Shown piece by piece: positions 45,963-55,547 of a DNA stretch of 64,000 bases; position 1 is the first letter of the stretch, and each line of letters begins with the position of its first letter. The position numbers and the translations under genes are program-made. Below the pieces are notes generated by a model. It saw nothing but the letters and a program-made list of their open reading frames with translations, did no database searches and was not told the origin of the DNA. The stretch comes from Deltaproteobacteria bacterium (GTDB lineage Bacteria; Myxococcota; Kuafuiibacteriia; Kuafuiibacteriales; Kuafuiibacteriaceae): positions 418,505 to 482,504 of the forward strand of contig JACKEN010000005.1 in NCBI GenBank assembly GCA_020632995.1, given 5' to 3'.

Positions 45963-47035
45963 ATGGGTGGAGGGCGCGCACGCTTCGAGGCCTACCTGCG
46001 CAAGGCAGGTTTCGAGGGCGCGCGCGTCCTCTCCTTCGAGGCCCTGGGCGGCGAGATCCAGGAAGACCTGAAGGCGCACGGGTACGGCAGCCCGGTGCGC
46101 GCGCGCTTCGCCTGGAAGGGCGAGGAGCGGGACGTGGTCATCCGGACCGCCCGGCCCGACGCCTTCGGCCACGACCGCCGGGCCGATCGCGTCTATCAGA
46201 TGGCCCTGGCCGTCGACACCTACCGCCGCATCCCCCGCCACGTGCAGGCCCTCGACGCCGGCACCTTCGACCTCAACGGCGCCATGATCCCCTTCGCGGA
46301 GGGGGAGCCCTTCCTCATCGCCGAGTACGTGCCGGGCGAGCTCTACGCCCACGATCTCAAGGCGATCGAGCGGGCCGACGAGCCGGGGGCGCGGGACCTC
46401 ATCCGGGCCGAGGTTCTCGCAAGTTATCTTGCTGACCTGCACTCGGTCCACGCCACCCACGTAGACTACCAGCGGTGCATCCGCGACACGCTGGGTCACG
46501 GCGAGGGCATCTTCGGGATCACCGACGCCTACCCGGACGACATGCCGGTCGTCCCGCAGCTTCGATTGCGTCAGCTCGAGCACGCGTGCGTCGAGTGGCG
46601 GTGGAAGCTCAAGGCCTTCACCCACCGCAGCCGCCGGACCCACGGCGACTTCCACCCCTTCAACCTGCTGTTCCGGGAGCCGGCGGAGCTGTCGGTGCTC
46701 GACTGCAGCCGGGGCGGGGTGGGCGAGCCGGCCGACGACGTGGCCTGCCTCTCGATCAACTTCCTCTTCTTCGCCCTGGTGGCCGGGGGCGCTTCGACGG
46801 CGCGCTCCGGCGCCTCTGGGACGTGTTCTGGGACCGCTACCTGCAGCGCACCAAGGACGACGAGATCCTGCAGGTGGTGGCGCCGTTCTTCACCTGGCGG
46901 GCCCTCGTGCTCGCCTGCCCGGCCTGGTACCCGACGGTCTCGGACCCGGTGCGAGACCGCATCCTCCGCTTCGCGGAGCGCCTCCTGGCCGGCGCCCCCT
47001 TCGATCCACACCGGGTAGACGAGGTGCTGTCATGA
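45963..47035 (+). CDS. APH-type phosphotransferase, frameshifted
   Basis: About 357 residues after restoring one G in the GGGGG at 46785-46789 (GGRFDGALRRLW). A protein-kinase-like phosphotransferase of the APH family; Brenner-type motif THGDFHPFNLLF and the metal-binding DCSRGGVGEPADDVA (Asp). The family phosphorylates small molecules; no antibiotic substrate is implied. It is co-transcribed with hpf and with an APS-kinase-like gene whose ATG overlaps its TGA (ATGA). Adjacent kinase-type enzymes suggest modification of a hydroxyl compound or polymer (inference). Confidence 0.82.
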
Positions 47036-47565
47036 GTCGGCGGCCTGAGGGGATCGTCTTGTGGATCACGGGACTGCCTGCCAGCGGAAAGTCCACCCTG
47101 GCCCGGGTGCTCCTCGAGACCTTCGAGGGGGAGGGCAAGGTCACCCTCTGGCTCGACAGCGATGACCTGCGGCACTTCATCACCCCCGCCGCGACCTACT
47201 CCATGGAGGAGCGGGATCTCTTCTACCGTGCGGTGGGGCACTTCGCGATCCTCTCCGCCCGGGGCGGCGCGCTGGTGGTGGTGAGCGCCACCGCGCCGCG
47301 CCAGCACTATCGAGATCGGGTGCGCCACCAGGTGCCGCGCTTCATCGAGATCTACATGACCTGCAGCGAGGAGCAGCGCCGGGCCCGGGACTTCAAGGGC
47401 TTGTACGCCAAGCAGGACGACGGGATCATCTCGCAGCTCCCAGGGGTGGGCGCGACCTACGAGGCCCCGCGGCACCCGGAGCTCTCGCTGGACTCCACCC
47501 ACGACGAGCCGGGAGCCCTGGCGACCACCGTCCTCGGCTGGATGCAGACCCACTTGCCGAGCTGA
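47032..47565 (+). CDS. Adenylylsulfate-kinase-like P-loop kinase
   Basis: A 177-residue P-loop kinase resembling CysC. Walker A GLPASGKSTL; then LWLDSDDLRHFITP where CysC has LDGDNVRHGL; and the acidic ERDLFYRAVGHFA where the APS-binding motif lies. The C-terminus PELSLDSTHDEP also matches the family. Differences in the APS-binding segment leave the true substrate open (APS or another nucleotide/sugar hydroxyl). Its start overlaps the phosphotransferase stop, forming the end of the hpf operon. Confidence 0.78.
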   Translation: MSRRPEGIVLWITGLPASGKSTLARVLLETFEGEGKVTLWLDSDDLRHFITPAATYSMEERDLFYRAVGHFAILSARGGALVVVSATAPRQHYRDRVRHQVPRFIEIYMTCSEEQRRARDFKGLYAKQDDGIISQLPGVGATYEAPRHPELSLDSTHDEPGALATTVLGWMQTHLPS

Positions 47566-47578
47566 GCCGCGGCGCGGT

Positions 47579-49463
47579 TCAGTCGCCCGCCGCGGTGCCC
47601 TCCCGGCGCGGATCCACGCCGGCCCGCCACCCGCCCTCGTGCCGCTGGATGGCGTGCAGGCCGCTGTTCTGCTCCATCACCACCACCTGGTGCCCGAGCT
47701 TCTGCAGGTAGGCTTGCACCGCCTCGCGCTCGCCGGGGGCCCAGCCCTCGTCCTCGAGCTCGGTCGCGTCGCCCCGGTTGATCACGTGGGGGAGCTCCAC
47801 CGCCTCCTGGGGGGAGAGGCCGAACTCGATGACCCCGAGGGTGGCCTGGGCCACGTAGTCGATGATGCGGCTCCCGCCGGGGGAGCCCACCGCGAGGACC
47901 GGGTTGCCCTCGGCGTCGAAGACCACGAGCGGGGCCATGGAGCTCCGCGGGCGCTTCCGCGGGGCCACCGCGTTGGCGATGGGCTTGCCGTTGCTCTCGG
48001 GCAGGAACGAGAAGTCGGTGAGCTGGTTGTTGAGGATGAAGCCCCGCACCATCAGGCGCGAGCCGAACACGTTCTCGACGCTGGTGGTCATCGAGACCAC
48101 GTCGCCCTCGGCGTCCCGGATCACGAAGTGGCTGGTGCAGGGGAGCTCGGGGGAGGCGTCCTCGGCCCACAACAGCGCCGCCTTGGCGTCGCTCTTCTTG
48201 ATCTTGCCGTGCTTCACCTCGGGGGCCCGGGCGTCGACCTGGATGAGGCCGGCCCGCTTGTCGAGGTACTTGGGCGACAGCAGGCGCTTGGTCGGCACCC
48301 AGACGTAGTCGGGGTCGGCGATGAAGTAGTTCCGGTCCGCGAACGCAACCCGGCTTGCCTCGGCGAAGAGGTGGGCCACCTCGGGGGAGCGGGCGCTGTA
48401 CTTCGACAGGTCGAAGCGGGCCATGAGGGCCAGGATCTGGAGCGTGGTGACGCCGCCCGAGGTGGGGGGCGGGAAGCCGCAGACCCGATACGCCTTGTAC
48501 GGGATGCACACCGGCTGCCGGACCTCGGGGGTGTAGCGCGCGAGGTCGTCCTCGGTGAGGAGCCCGGGGTTGGGGTCGCTCGCGTCCCAGCTCATGACGC
48601 TCGGCGCGCCCATGTCGAGGAGGGTCGTGTTGAGGGTGGCGAGGAAGGTCGAGGGGCGCTTCGCGTTCTGCACCACGTCGACGATCTGCCGGGCGAGGGG
48701 GCCGGTGTAGAGCGTCTCGGGGTCGCGGGCCAGCTCCTCGAAGACCTCGGCCAGCTCCGGGTTCACGAGCCGGGTGCCCACCGCCTTCGCGGCGCCGTCG
48801 GCGGCGTAGAAGTGGGCGCGGGCGGCGGGGATGGTGGGGAAGAGCGCGTCGCGCCGGAGGAGCGCGTTGAGGCGCGGGGTCACGTCGAAGCCGTCGCGGG
48901 CCAGCGCGATGCCGGGCCCGAAGGCCTCCGCCCAGGGGCGCTTGCCGTGCACCTTGTGCGCCGCGGCGAGCATGCGCACCGCGCCCGGGGACCCCGACCG
49001 AGCGGCCGCCCACCACCGCCTCCACGAAGTTGAAGGGGGTGCCGTCCTCGTGCATGAACAGCTTCGGGGTGGCGGCGGCGGGGGAGAGCTCGCGGCCGTC
49101 GTAGGCGAGGAGCTTCCGCTCGGACGCGTCGTAGTACAGCAGGAACGCCCCGCCCCCGATGCCCGACGACTGCGGCTCCACCACCGTCAACGCAGCTTGC
49201 ACCGCCACCGCCGCGTCGATCGCGCTCCCGCCGTTGCGCAGCGCCACCAGGCCCGCCTCGGTCGCGAGCGGGTGGGCGGTGACCACGATGGTGGTGCTGG
49301 TCTGGACCGGCGCGATGTCGCGCCGCCCGGTGGCGGACTCCGGGGCCCGGCCCGCGGTGTCCGCCCACATCGCCTTGAGGCCGAAGTAGCCCCCCAGGCC
49401 CAGCACCACCACGGCGCCGAGCCCGACCCCGGTGACCTTCAGGAGAGTCCTGGCCGCGCCCAC
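47579..49463 (-). CDS. ggt: Gamma-glutamyltransferase, frameshifted
   Basis: About 628 residues after removing one extra base from CCC at 48984-48986 (GVPGAVRMLAAAHK). GGT hydrolyses or transfers the gamma-glutamyl group of glutathione; the precursor cuts itself at a Thr. The Thr nucleophile is in LPCTSHFVIRD, with FGSPGGSRIIDY oxyanion-loop glycines near the C-terminus. An N-terminal TM (TGVGLGAVVVLGLGGYFGLK) anchors it to the membrane, facing the periplasm. Start GTG 49461-49463, nine bases after the RND-PgpA stop. Last gene of the lipid operon. Confidence 0.92.
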
Positions 49464-49472
49464 AGGGGCGTT

Positions 49473-52400
49473 CTACATGAAAGCGGCGGCCGGACCCAGC
49501 ACCAGGGCGGCGAGAAGGCCCGCCACCACGTCGTCCAGCATGACCCCGGCCGGGGACTTCATGTTCTTGTCCACCCAGCCCACCGGGCCGGGCTTGGTGA
49601 TGTCCAGGAGCCGGAACAGGGCGAAGGCGGCCAGGATCCAGGGCCAGGTGGCGGGCACCACCGCGATCGGGATCAGGACCCCGATGAACTCGTCGTAGAC
49701 GATCTCCTGGGGGTCGAGGGCGCTCATCTTGCCCTTCATGTAGCGGGTGGCCACCGGGAACGAGACCGCGATCAGGACCGCCACGATGGCGAGCCGGAGG
49801 GGCAGGTCGACTTGCCCCAACAGGTAGCCGAAGGGGAGGGCGGCCCACGCCCCGAACGTGCCGGGGGCCTTCGGTGAGTAGCCGGCGCCGAACACCGTGC
49901 CGATGTCGGCGGCCAGGCGCCCGGTGAAGGCCCCGCGGAGCCCCACGTCGGTCTGGCGGGCGGCGCGGATGTGGAAGAGGGCCAACAGCGACGTCAGCCA
50001 CAACATCGCCGCCACCACGTTCGCGCCCAGGCCCAACAGGGCCAGCCGGCCGAAGGAGTTGAGGCCGGGGTGGTGGGCCAGGATCAGCGATCCGAACCCG
50101 AACGCGGTGGTCAGGGTGGCGCCCACGATGGCCCGGCCCACGTCGGTCATCGCCTCGGCCAGGTGCTCGCGAGACTCCGCGCCGCGCACCACCAGGTGGA
50201 CGCCCGCGTCGACCGAGATGCCGAAGAGCACCGGGATCACCACCATGTTGAGGTAGTTCAGCTCGAGGCCGGTGACGTAGGCCAGGCCCAGGCTCCACAG
50301 CACGGTGAGGGGCGCGGGGAGGAAGCACAGGAGCGCGGTGCCCAGGCGGCCGAGGAGCAGCCAAAGCGACAGGAAGACGAGCACCAGGGTCACCGCCACC
50401 ACCACCGGGGACTCGCTGAACACCAGGCCCAGGACGTCGGCGAGGACGATCGCCTCGCCCGCGGCGGACACCGTGCTCCCGTCGGGCAGCGGCACGCCGC
50501 GCACCTCCTTGGCCAGCTCCACCACCTGCTCCCCATCGGAGATGCTGATGGAGGGGAAGATCAGCACGAGGCCGCCCTCGGGGCGGCGCCCGTCGGCCGA
50601 GAACTGTCGGCGGACCTCGATCGGGAGGTCGTCCAGCCCGAAGGGCTGAGCCTTCACCTGGGTGAGGAAGCTGTCGTAGCGGGCGCGGTCGTCGGGGGTG
50701 AGGCGCTCGGGGTCGAAGCTCTCCAGGGTGCCCCGCACCGACTGCAAGACCTCCTGCTTCTCGCTCTGGCCGGTCGGCACCAGGTCGGCGGAGGAGGCCA
50801 CGAAGTCCACCTTGCTCCCCGCGCCCAGGGCCACCGCCCGGGCCCGCAGCGCGTCGGCCGCGGCCTGCTCCTGGTCCGCCCGGTCGGTGATGAGGACGAC
50901 CGGGGTCTGGGAGCGGCCGAGGAGCCGGTTGACCTCCTTGTCGAGCTGGTACGAGCGGATGTCGCCGCCGTCCAGCCCGGCGAAGTCGTAGTCGAACTGC
51001 AGCCGCGGCACGAAGAAGGTGAGGAAGAGCCCGGCCACCGTGATCAGCCAGAAGATCGACGGCGCCCACCGCGGGACCACCCGCGCGTAGCCCTGGATCA
51101 GGCGGCTGGGCCCGTGGCGGGAGATGCGCCAGCGGGTCTTGCCGGCCAGCCCCAAGAGGGCGGGGAGCACCACCGCGTAGGCGAGCACGATGAACGCGGT
51201 GCCCCACGCGGTCATCTGGCCGAACTCGCGGAAGGCCCGGAACTCGGTGAAGGAGAGTCCCGCGAAGCCCACGAACGTGGTCACCGCGGCCAGCACCACC
51301 GCGCGGCCGGTGTTGGCGAAGGTGCGGCGCAAGGCCTCTTGCTGATCGACGTCGTCGGCCCGCTCGGACTGGTAGCGGCCCAGCAGGTGGATGCCGTGAT
51401 CGATGCCCAACCCGAGCAGGATCGCCCCCACGAAGCCGGTGAGGATGTTCAGGCGCTCGAACACGACCGCGGCCAGGCCGAAGGTCCACACCAGCCCGAA
51501 CAAGAGGGGCATCACGATCAGCCCCACCGCGGCCAGGCGCCGGAAGTGGATCACCAGATACAGGAGCATCAGGGCCAGCGCGAGGGCGCTCGTCACGCCC
51601 AGGTCGCCCTCGATCGCGGCCTGCTGATCGATCTTCTTCTTGTAGCGGCCGGTGAGCTCGACGGTGAGGCCGGGGTACCGCGCCAAGTCGACCTGGGCGA
51701 GCGCGCCCTCGACCTCGCCCACCACCTTCTTGGCGAAGGTCAGGTCGGTGGCGAGGAAGGCGGGCTTGACCAGGAGCGCGATCATCTTCGCCTCACGGTC
51801 GATGTAGTAGTCGTCGCTCGTGTCGAGCTGATCGATGGTCTTGCGTTCGGCGCCCCCGCGGTACTTCGCCTCGAGGTCCGAGAAGTCGAGCGAGGGGGGG
51901 CCCTCGTCGTCGAGCTGCGCGAGGAGCGGGTTGGCCTTCGCGCGCTCGTAGTTGGCGCGGTCCTCGATCCGCTCCTGGAGGACCTCGAGGTCCTCGGTGC
52001 TCATGTAGTAGAGGGCCCGGTCCTTGAACCACTGGCTGGGGCGCTTGAAGTCGACGTAGCGCACCGCCTCGAGGGCCTCCAGCTTCGGCGCGACGTCGTC
52101 CGCGAAGCGCTCGAGCGCCTCGGGCTCGGCCCCGTGGCCCACCACCACCACGTACCCCACCCCGCCGAAGCGCTCCTTGAGCGCCTCCAGGTCCCGGATG
52201 CTCTCGAAGCTCGGGGGCAGGAGGTTGATCATGTCCGCGTCGATGCTGAGCCGCCGGGCAAGCTGCCCTGCACCCGCCGTGACGAGGAGGACGGCCAGCA
52301 GGCTCAGGAGCGGCCGGCGGTGGGTGAGCAGGGCCACCCGCGCCAGCGCCGCCTCGAGCTTTCGGACGATGAAGGTGACGTCGGAGTCGTTCGTGGACAC
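49473..52400 (-). CDS. RND lipid-exporter-like protein fused to PgpA phosphatase
   Basis: A 975-residue fusion. Residues ~1-815 form an RND/MMPL (HpnN-like) exporter with two six-TM blocks and two large periplasmic loops; LGLGIDHGIHLLGRYQ and LFGISVDAGVHLVVRG are the transmembrane Asp motifs. Residues ~825-975 are a phosphatidylglycerophosphatase A domain: GYSPKAPGTFGAWAAL, SALDPQEIVYDEFIG, FRLLDITKPGPV and GVMLDDVVAG. Start GTG 52398-52400, seven bases after the preceding stop. Fusion of a lipid phosphatase to a lipid exporter suggests dephosphorylation and export of one lipid (inference). Confidence 0.88.
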   Translation of the reverse strand: MSTNDSDVTFIVRKLEAALARVALLTHRRPLLSLLAVLLVTAGAGQLARRLSIDADMINLLPPSFESIRDLEALKERFGGVGYVVVVGHGAEPEALERFADDVAPKLEALEAVRYVDFKRPSQWFKDRALYYMSTEDLEVLQERIEDRANYERAKANPLLAQLDDEGPPSLDFSDLEAKYRGGAERKTIDQLDTSDDYYIDREAKMIALLVKPAFLATDLTFAKKVVGEVEGALAQVDLARYPGLTVELTGRYKKKIDQQAAIEGDLGVTSALALALMLLYLVIHFRRLAAVGLIVMPLLFGLVWTFGLAAVVFERLNILTGFVGAILLGLGIDHGIHLLGRYQSERADDVDQQEALRRTFANTGRAVVLAAVTTFVGFAGLSFTEFRAFREFGQMTAWGTAFIVLAYAVVLPALLGLAGKTRWRISRHGPSRLIQGYARVVPRWAPSIFWLITVAGLFLTFFVPRLQFDYDFAGLDGGDIRSYQLDKEVNRLLGRSQTPVVLITDRADQEQAAADALRARAVALGAGSKVDFVASSADLVPTGQSEKQEVLQSVRGTLESFDPERLTPDDRARYDSFLTQVKAQPFGLDDLPIEVRRQFSADGRRPEGGLVLIFPSISISDGEQVVELAKEVRGVPLPDGSTVSAAGEAIVLADVLGLVFSESPVVVAVTLVLVFLSLWLLLGRLGTALLCFLPAPLTVLWSLGLAYVTGLELNYLNMVVIPVLFGISVDAGVHLVVRGAESREHLAEAMTDVGRAIVGATLTTAFGFGSLILAHHPGLNSFGRLALLGLGANVVAAMLWLTSLLALFHIRAARQTDVGLRGAFTGRLAADIGTVFGAGYSPKAPGTFGAWAALPFGYLLGQVDLPLRLAIVAVLIAVSFPVATRYMKGKMSALDPQEIVYDEFIGVLIPIAVVPATWPWILAAFALFRLLDITKPGPVGWVDKNMKSPAGVMLDDVVAGLLAALVLGPAAAFM

Positions 52401-52407
52401 CGTGAGC

Positions 52408-53649
52408 TCAGCAGGCGGAGGGCTCGGCCTCGTCCAGATCGTCGGTCTCGGTGAAGACGTAGTCGCGCTGCAAGGGGTAGTTCCATGCCACGAACACCGC
52501 CGCGCGGACCACCGCCCACGCGAGGTGCTGGTCGAGGTTCGGCAGGAACAGGAGCACCGCCACCCCACCCGAGTTCAACAGGGCCGAGGAGGTGCTGACG
52601 AAGGTGTAGCGCCAGGCCTCGCCGATCGGGTGCCCGTTGCTCGCGAAGGTCCAGACCCGGTTGATGGTGAAGTTCACCACCCCGCCCACCACGCAGCCGG
52701 CCGCGGTGGCCAGCCAGGGGGTGACGTTGGCCAGGTGGACCAGCGCCGCGAAGATCGCGAAGTCGACCGCGGTGGCCACCACCGCGGCGATGGTGTTCCG
52801 CAGCAGCGACCCGCGGCCGGTGGTCTTGCGCCACTTGGCGGTGGTGCGGGGGTCGAGGGCGTGCACCACGTGCACCAGGCGGTGCGCGGCGGTGAACTGG
52901 GTGCTCGCGGCCAGGATCACGATCGCGACCACCGCCAGCCGGTGCATGGGGTGAGGGTCGTTCGGCACGTACCAGGCGGCGAGGATGGGGCTGAAGGCCA
53001 CCGCCACGCCCAGGATCACCAGGCGCTCGGGGCGCTGCATCAGGCCGACCTTCACGTCGACGCCCAGGCCCTCGCCGCGGGCGCGGACGTACGAGACCAT
53101 GGTGGAGCCCATCAGGGCCAACAGGACCGGGAAGAGCACCCAGTTGTCGCGGTAGTACCAGGCGAGGCCGATCATCATCGCGGACTCGGCGTAGCGATCG
53201 AGCACCGAGTCGAGGGCGGCGCCGGCGGGGCTCGCCTTCCCGGTGGTGCGGGCGAGGCGCCCGTCGATGAAGTCGCAGGCCCCGGCGAACAGGTAGAGCC
53301 AGCCGCCGAGGGCGAAGCGGCCGACCGCGACCGACACGCCAGCGGCGGCGGCGAGGAGCACGCTGAGGGTGGTGACCGCGTTCGGCGGGATCTCGAAGCG
53401 GGCGAAGAAGCCCCAGACCGGCCGCATGATCCACGCGAAGTAGTTGCGCGCCCACATGCCCAGGATCGGGGTGGAGCCTCGGGACTCGACCTCGGCGTCG
53501 TGGTAGCCGCCCTTCATCATCACGCGCACCGCGTACACCAGCGCGCCGACGAGGAAGTAGGAGCCCAAGAGGAGGGCGGGTGCCGCCGCCGTCCAGATCC
53601 GCTCCTCGGAGGTCAGGTTGCCCCTGGCCCAGTTCAGAATCGTTTCCAT
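52408..53649 (-). CDS. CDP-alcohol phosphatidyltransferase fused to GtrA-like domain
   Basis: A 413-residue membrane protein. The N-terminal part (~1-255) has the CDP-alcohol motif CDFIDGRLARTTGKASPAG followed by LDSVLDRYAE (D-x2-DG-x2-AR-x8-G-x3-D-x3-D), so it should move a phospho-alcohol head group from a CDP-activated lipid. The C-terminal part (~280-400) is GtrA-like with four TM (INRVWTFASNGHP motif), a family linked to moving lipid-linked sugars across the membrane. ATG 53647-53649 has GAGGAG upstream; 13 bases separate it from the PAP2 gene. Confidence 0.9.
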   Translation of the reverse strand: METILNWARGNLTSEERIWTAAAPALLLGSYFLVGALVYAVRVMMKGGYHDAEVESRGSTPILGMWARNYFAWIMRPVWGFFARFEIPPNAVTTLSVLLAAAAGVSVAVGRFALGGWLYLFAGACDFIDGRLARTTGKASPAGAALDSVLDRYAESAMMIGLAWYYRDNWVLFPVLLALMGSTMVSYVRARGEGLGVDVKVGLMQRPERLVILGVAVAFSPILAAWYVPNDPHPMHRLAVVAIVILAASTQFTAAHRLVHVVHALDPRTTAKWRKTTGRGSLLRNTIAAVVATAVDFAIFAALVHLANVTPWLATAAGCVVGGVVNFTINRVWTFASNGHPIGEAWRYTFVSTSSALLNSGGVAVLLFLPNLDQHLAWAVVRAAVFVAWNYPLQRDYVFTETDDLDEAEPSAC

Positions 53650-53662
53650 ACCGCGACGCTCC

Positions 53663-54598
53663 TCATGATCCCTCGGCCGTGGCCGAGGCCGCCTCGGGCA
53701 ACCCGGCGTCGGCGGTGGCCCGCCACCGCTCGAGCGCAAGCATGCCGGCAAACACCGTGATTGCGTAGGTAATGCCCGCGATCACATCCAGCGCGTAGTG
53801 GTGCTGCAGGTACATGGCGCTGAAGTACATCGTGCCCGCGAAGAGGATTGTGAAGATTCGTAGTTTCTTGCCCATCGGCCACGCCACCAGCGCCACGAGG
53901 GTGGGGTAGGCGCAGTGGAGCGACGGCATCGCCCCGAAGACGTTGCCGTTTCGGGCGTAGAAGCTGTGGAAGAGGTTGATGCCGAACAGCGCGTCGAAGC
54001 GGGCCGCCCCCGCCGGGTCGCCCGGCGCGGCCAGGTCGGCCGGGCCCATGCCGTACTTGTCGACGTACCAGGGTGGCGCGGCCGGCCACACGATCCAGGT
54101 GATCCAACCGACGAGGTTCAACAGGAAGAAGCCCCAGGTGATGAACGCGAGCTTCTTGGGCGCCTTGAACACCAGGTAGATACCGAAGATGAAGGTCTCG
54201 GCCAGGTAGAGCAGGTAGGTGAGCCCGGTGATGAAGTCGAGGATCGGGTGGTTGTGGGTCTTGAAGAACAGCGGCGGGATCACCGGGCCGGTCGCGGTGT
54301 TGATGCCGAACAGCGCCAGCTCCGTGTTGTAGAGGTCGGCCACGTGGATCTCGGGCCGCCAATCCATGATCAGCCGCAGGTTCTCGTAGCCGATCCCCAC
54401 CAGCAGGAAGGGTAGGACCAGGTACGCAAACCAGGCTGTCTTCTTGTTCAGCCCGAACAGGAGCATGAACGCGATCGTGAAGACGAAGTGCTCCGGGCGG
54501 AGCCCGATGAAGATGTGGGTCCAGACCAGGTAGAGCGGCATCGACACCACGCCGACCAGGCGCCAGCGGGCGAAGTTGAAGGTGGCGGGTACGTCCAT
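53663..54598 (-). CDS. PAP2/inositolphosphotransferase (Aur1-like) membrane protein
   Basis: A 311-residue protein with about six TM segments and the PAP2 signature: AMPSLHCAYP (catalytic His) and YLQHHYALDVIAGI (second His, Asp). The spacing and the SLHC/HHxxD forms resemble the Aur1/Ipt1 inositolphosphotransferase branch, which moves phosphoinositol between lipids, but PAP2 phosphatase activity is the safe call. Start ATG 54596-54598. First gene of the four-gene minus-strand lipid operon and divergent from bfd (258 bases apart). Confidence 0.82.
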   Translation of the reverse strand: MDVPATFNFARWRLVGVVSMPLYLVWTHIFIGLRPEHFVFTIAFMLLFGLNKKTAWFAYLVLPFLLVGIGYENLRLIMDWRPEIHVADLYNTELALFGINTATGPVIPPLFFKTHNHPILDFITGLTYLLYLAETFIFGIYLVFKAPKKLAFITWGFFLLNLVGWITWIVWPAAPPWYVDKYGMGPADLAAPGDPAGAARFDALFGINLFHSFYARNGNVFGAMPSLHCAYPTLVALVAWPMGKKLRIFTILFAGTMYFSAMYLQHHYALDVIAGITYAITVFAGMLALERWRATADAGLPEAASATAEGS

Positions 54599-54770
54599 CA
54601 CGTGGTGGGGCCGATTGGGTCTGACTATGCCTGTCGATCCTCTTCGGCAAGCGAGGATTGACCGAGATCCGACCGAGCCGCCGGAAATCGCCCTCGATTC
54701 CATGCCAACGGGCGGCGTTCGCCAAGGCTGTGCTCGAGATCACGCTCCGCCCCGATACGCCGGGAGGGGC

Positions 54771-54806
54771 TTGACTTAGTTGAGAAGGAATCGCAAATTC
54801 ATTTTC
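54771..54806 (+). promoter_or_regulatory. bfd promoter with possible Fur-like site
   Basis: TTGACT (54771-54776) is a good -35; 17 bases on, CAAATT (54794-54799) is a weak -10. Overlapping the -10 region, 54788-54806 matches the Fur box in 11 of 19 positions by my count. Iron control would suit bfd and bfr, but the match is only moderate. Confidence 0.4.
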
Positions 54807-54856
54807 GCCTCAAGCTGCGGCCGGGTTGGCCGATAGAGAGGGGCGAGCGGAGAGCC

Positions 54857-55087
54857 ATGATCGTCTGCCTATGCCATGGAGTGAACGACCGAACGATCCG
54901 CGCCTGCGTCGAGGACGGGGCCGACACCGTGCGGGAGGTGGGGCGCCGTTGTGGGGCGGGCACCGACTGCGGGAGCTGCCGTCGGACCATCAAGCAGGTG
55001 ATTCGCGAGCATGACGAGGCCCAGGTGGCCAAGTCGGCTTGCTCCCTGCCCCTCATCCCGCTAATGGCGAGCCAACATGCAGGGTAG
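54857..55087 (+). CDS. bfd: BFD-like [2Fe-2S] protein (bacterioferritin-associated ferredoxin)
   Basis: A 76-residue BFD-family protein. Four Cys ligands are visible as CLCHGV near the N-terminus and CGAGTDCGSC at ~32-41 (CxC and CxxC). Bfd gives electrons to bacterioferritin so that stored iron is released. ATG 54857 has GGAG upstream. Its stop lies within the start of bfr (11-base overlap), an arrangement suited to coupled synthesis. Confidence 0.93.
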   Translation: MIVCLCHGVNDRTIRACVEDGADTVREVGRRCGAGTDCGSCRRTIKQVIREHDEAQVAKSACSLPLIPLMASQHAG

Positions 55088-55547
55088 TGCAAAGGTCATC
55101 ACGCTCCTCAACGAGGTCCTCACCGCGGAGCTGACCGCCATCAACCAGTACTTCATCCACGCCAAGATGTGCGCCAACTGGGGGTACACGCGGCTGGCCA
55201 AGAAGGTCCGCGACGAGTCCATCGACGAGATGAAGCACGCCGATGAGATCATCGAGCGGATCCTGTTCCTCGATGGCGTCCCCAACCTGCAGCGCCTCGG
55301 CAAGGTGAACGTGGGCGAGACGGTGAAGGAGCAGATGGAGCTCGACCTCGAGCTCGAGAAGGCGGCTCGGATCCGGCTGAACGACGGCATCGCACTCTGC
55401 CGCGACGAGCTCGACAACGGCACTCGTGCCCTCCTCGAGGAGATCCTCGTCGACGAGGAGGAGCACGCCGACTGGCTCGAGACCCAGCTGCATCTCATCG
55501 CCCAGCTGGGCGAGAACGCCTACCTCGCCGAGCAGATCAACGACTGA
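55077..55547 (+). CDS. bfr: Bacterioferritin
   Basis: A 156-residue haem-containing ferritin that stores iron as a 24-mer. Ferroxidase ligands are present: Glu in LTAELTAINQYF, Glu and His in DEMKHADEIIERI, Glu in LDLELEKAAR, and Glu/His in VDEEEHADWLE. The haem-ligand Met is in DEMKHAD. Normal length. It overlaps bfd at its start and the convergent MFS gene by 11 bases at its end. Confidence 0.97.
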   Translation: MQGSAKVITLLNEVLTAELTAINQYFIHAKMCANWGYTRLAKKVRDESIDEMKHADEIIERILFLDGVPNLQRLGKVNVGETVKEQMELDLELEKAARIRLNDGIALCRDELDNGTRALLEEILVDEEEHADWLETQLHLIAQLGENAYLAEQIND

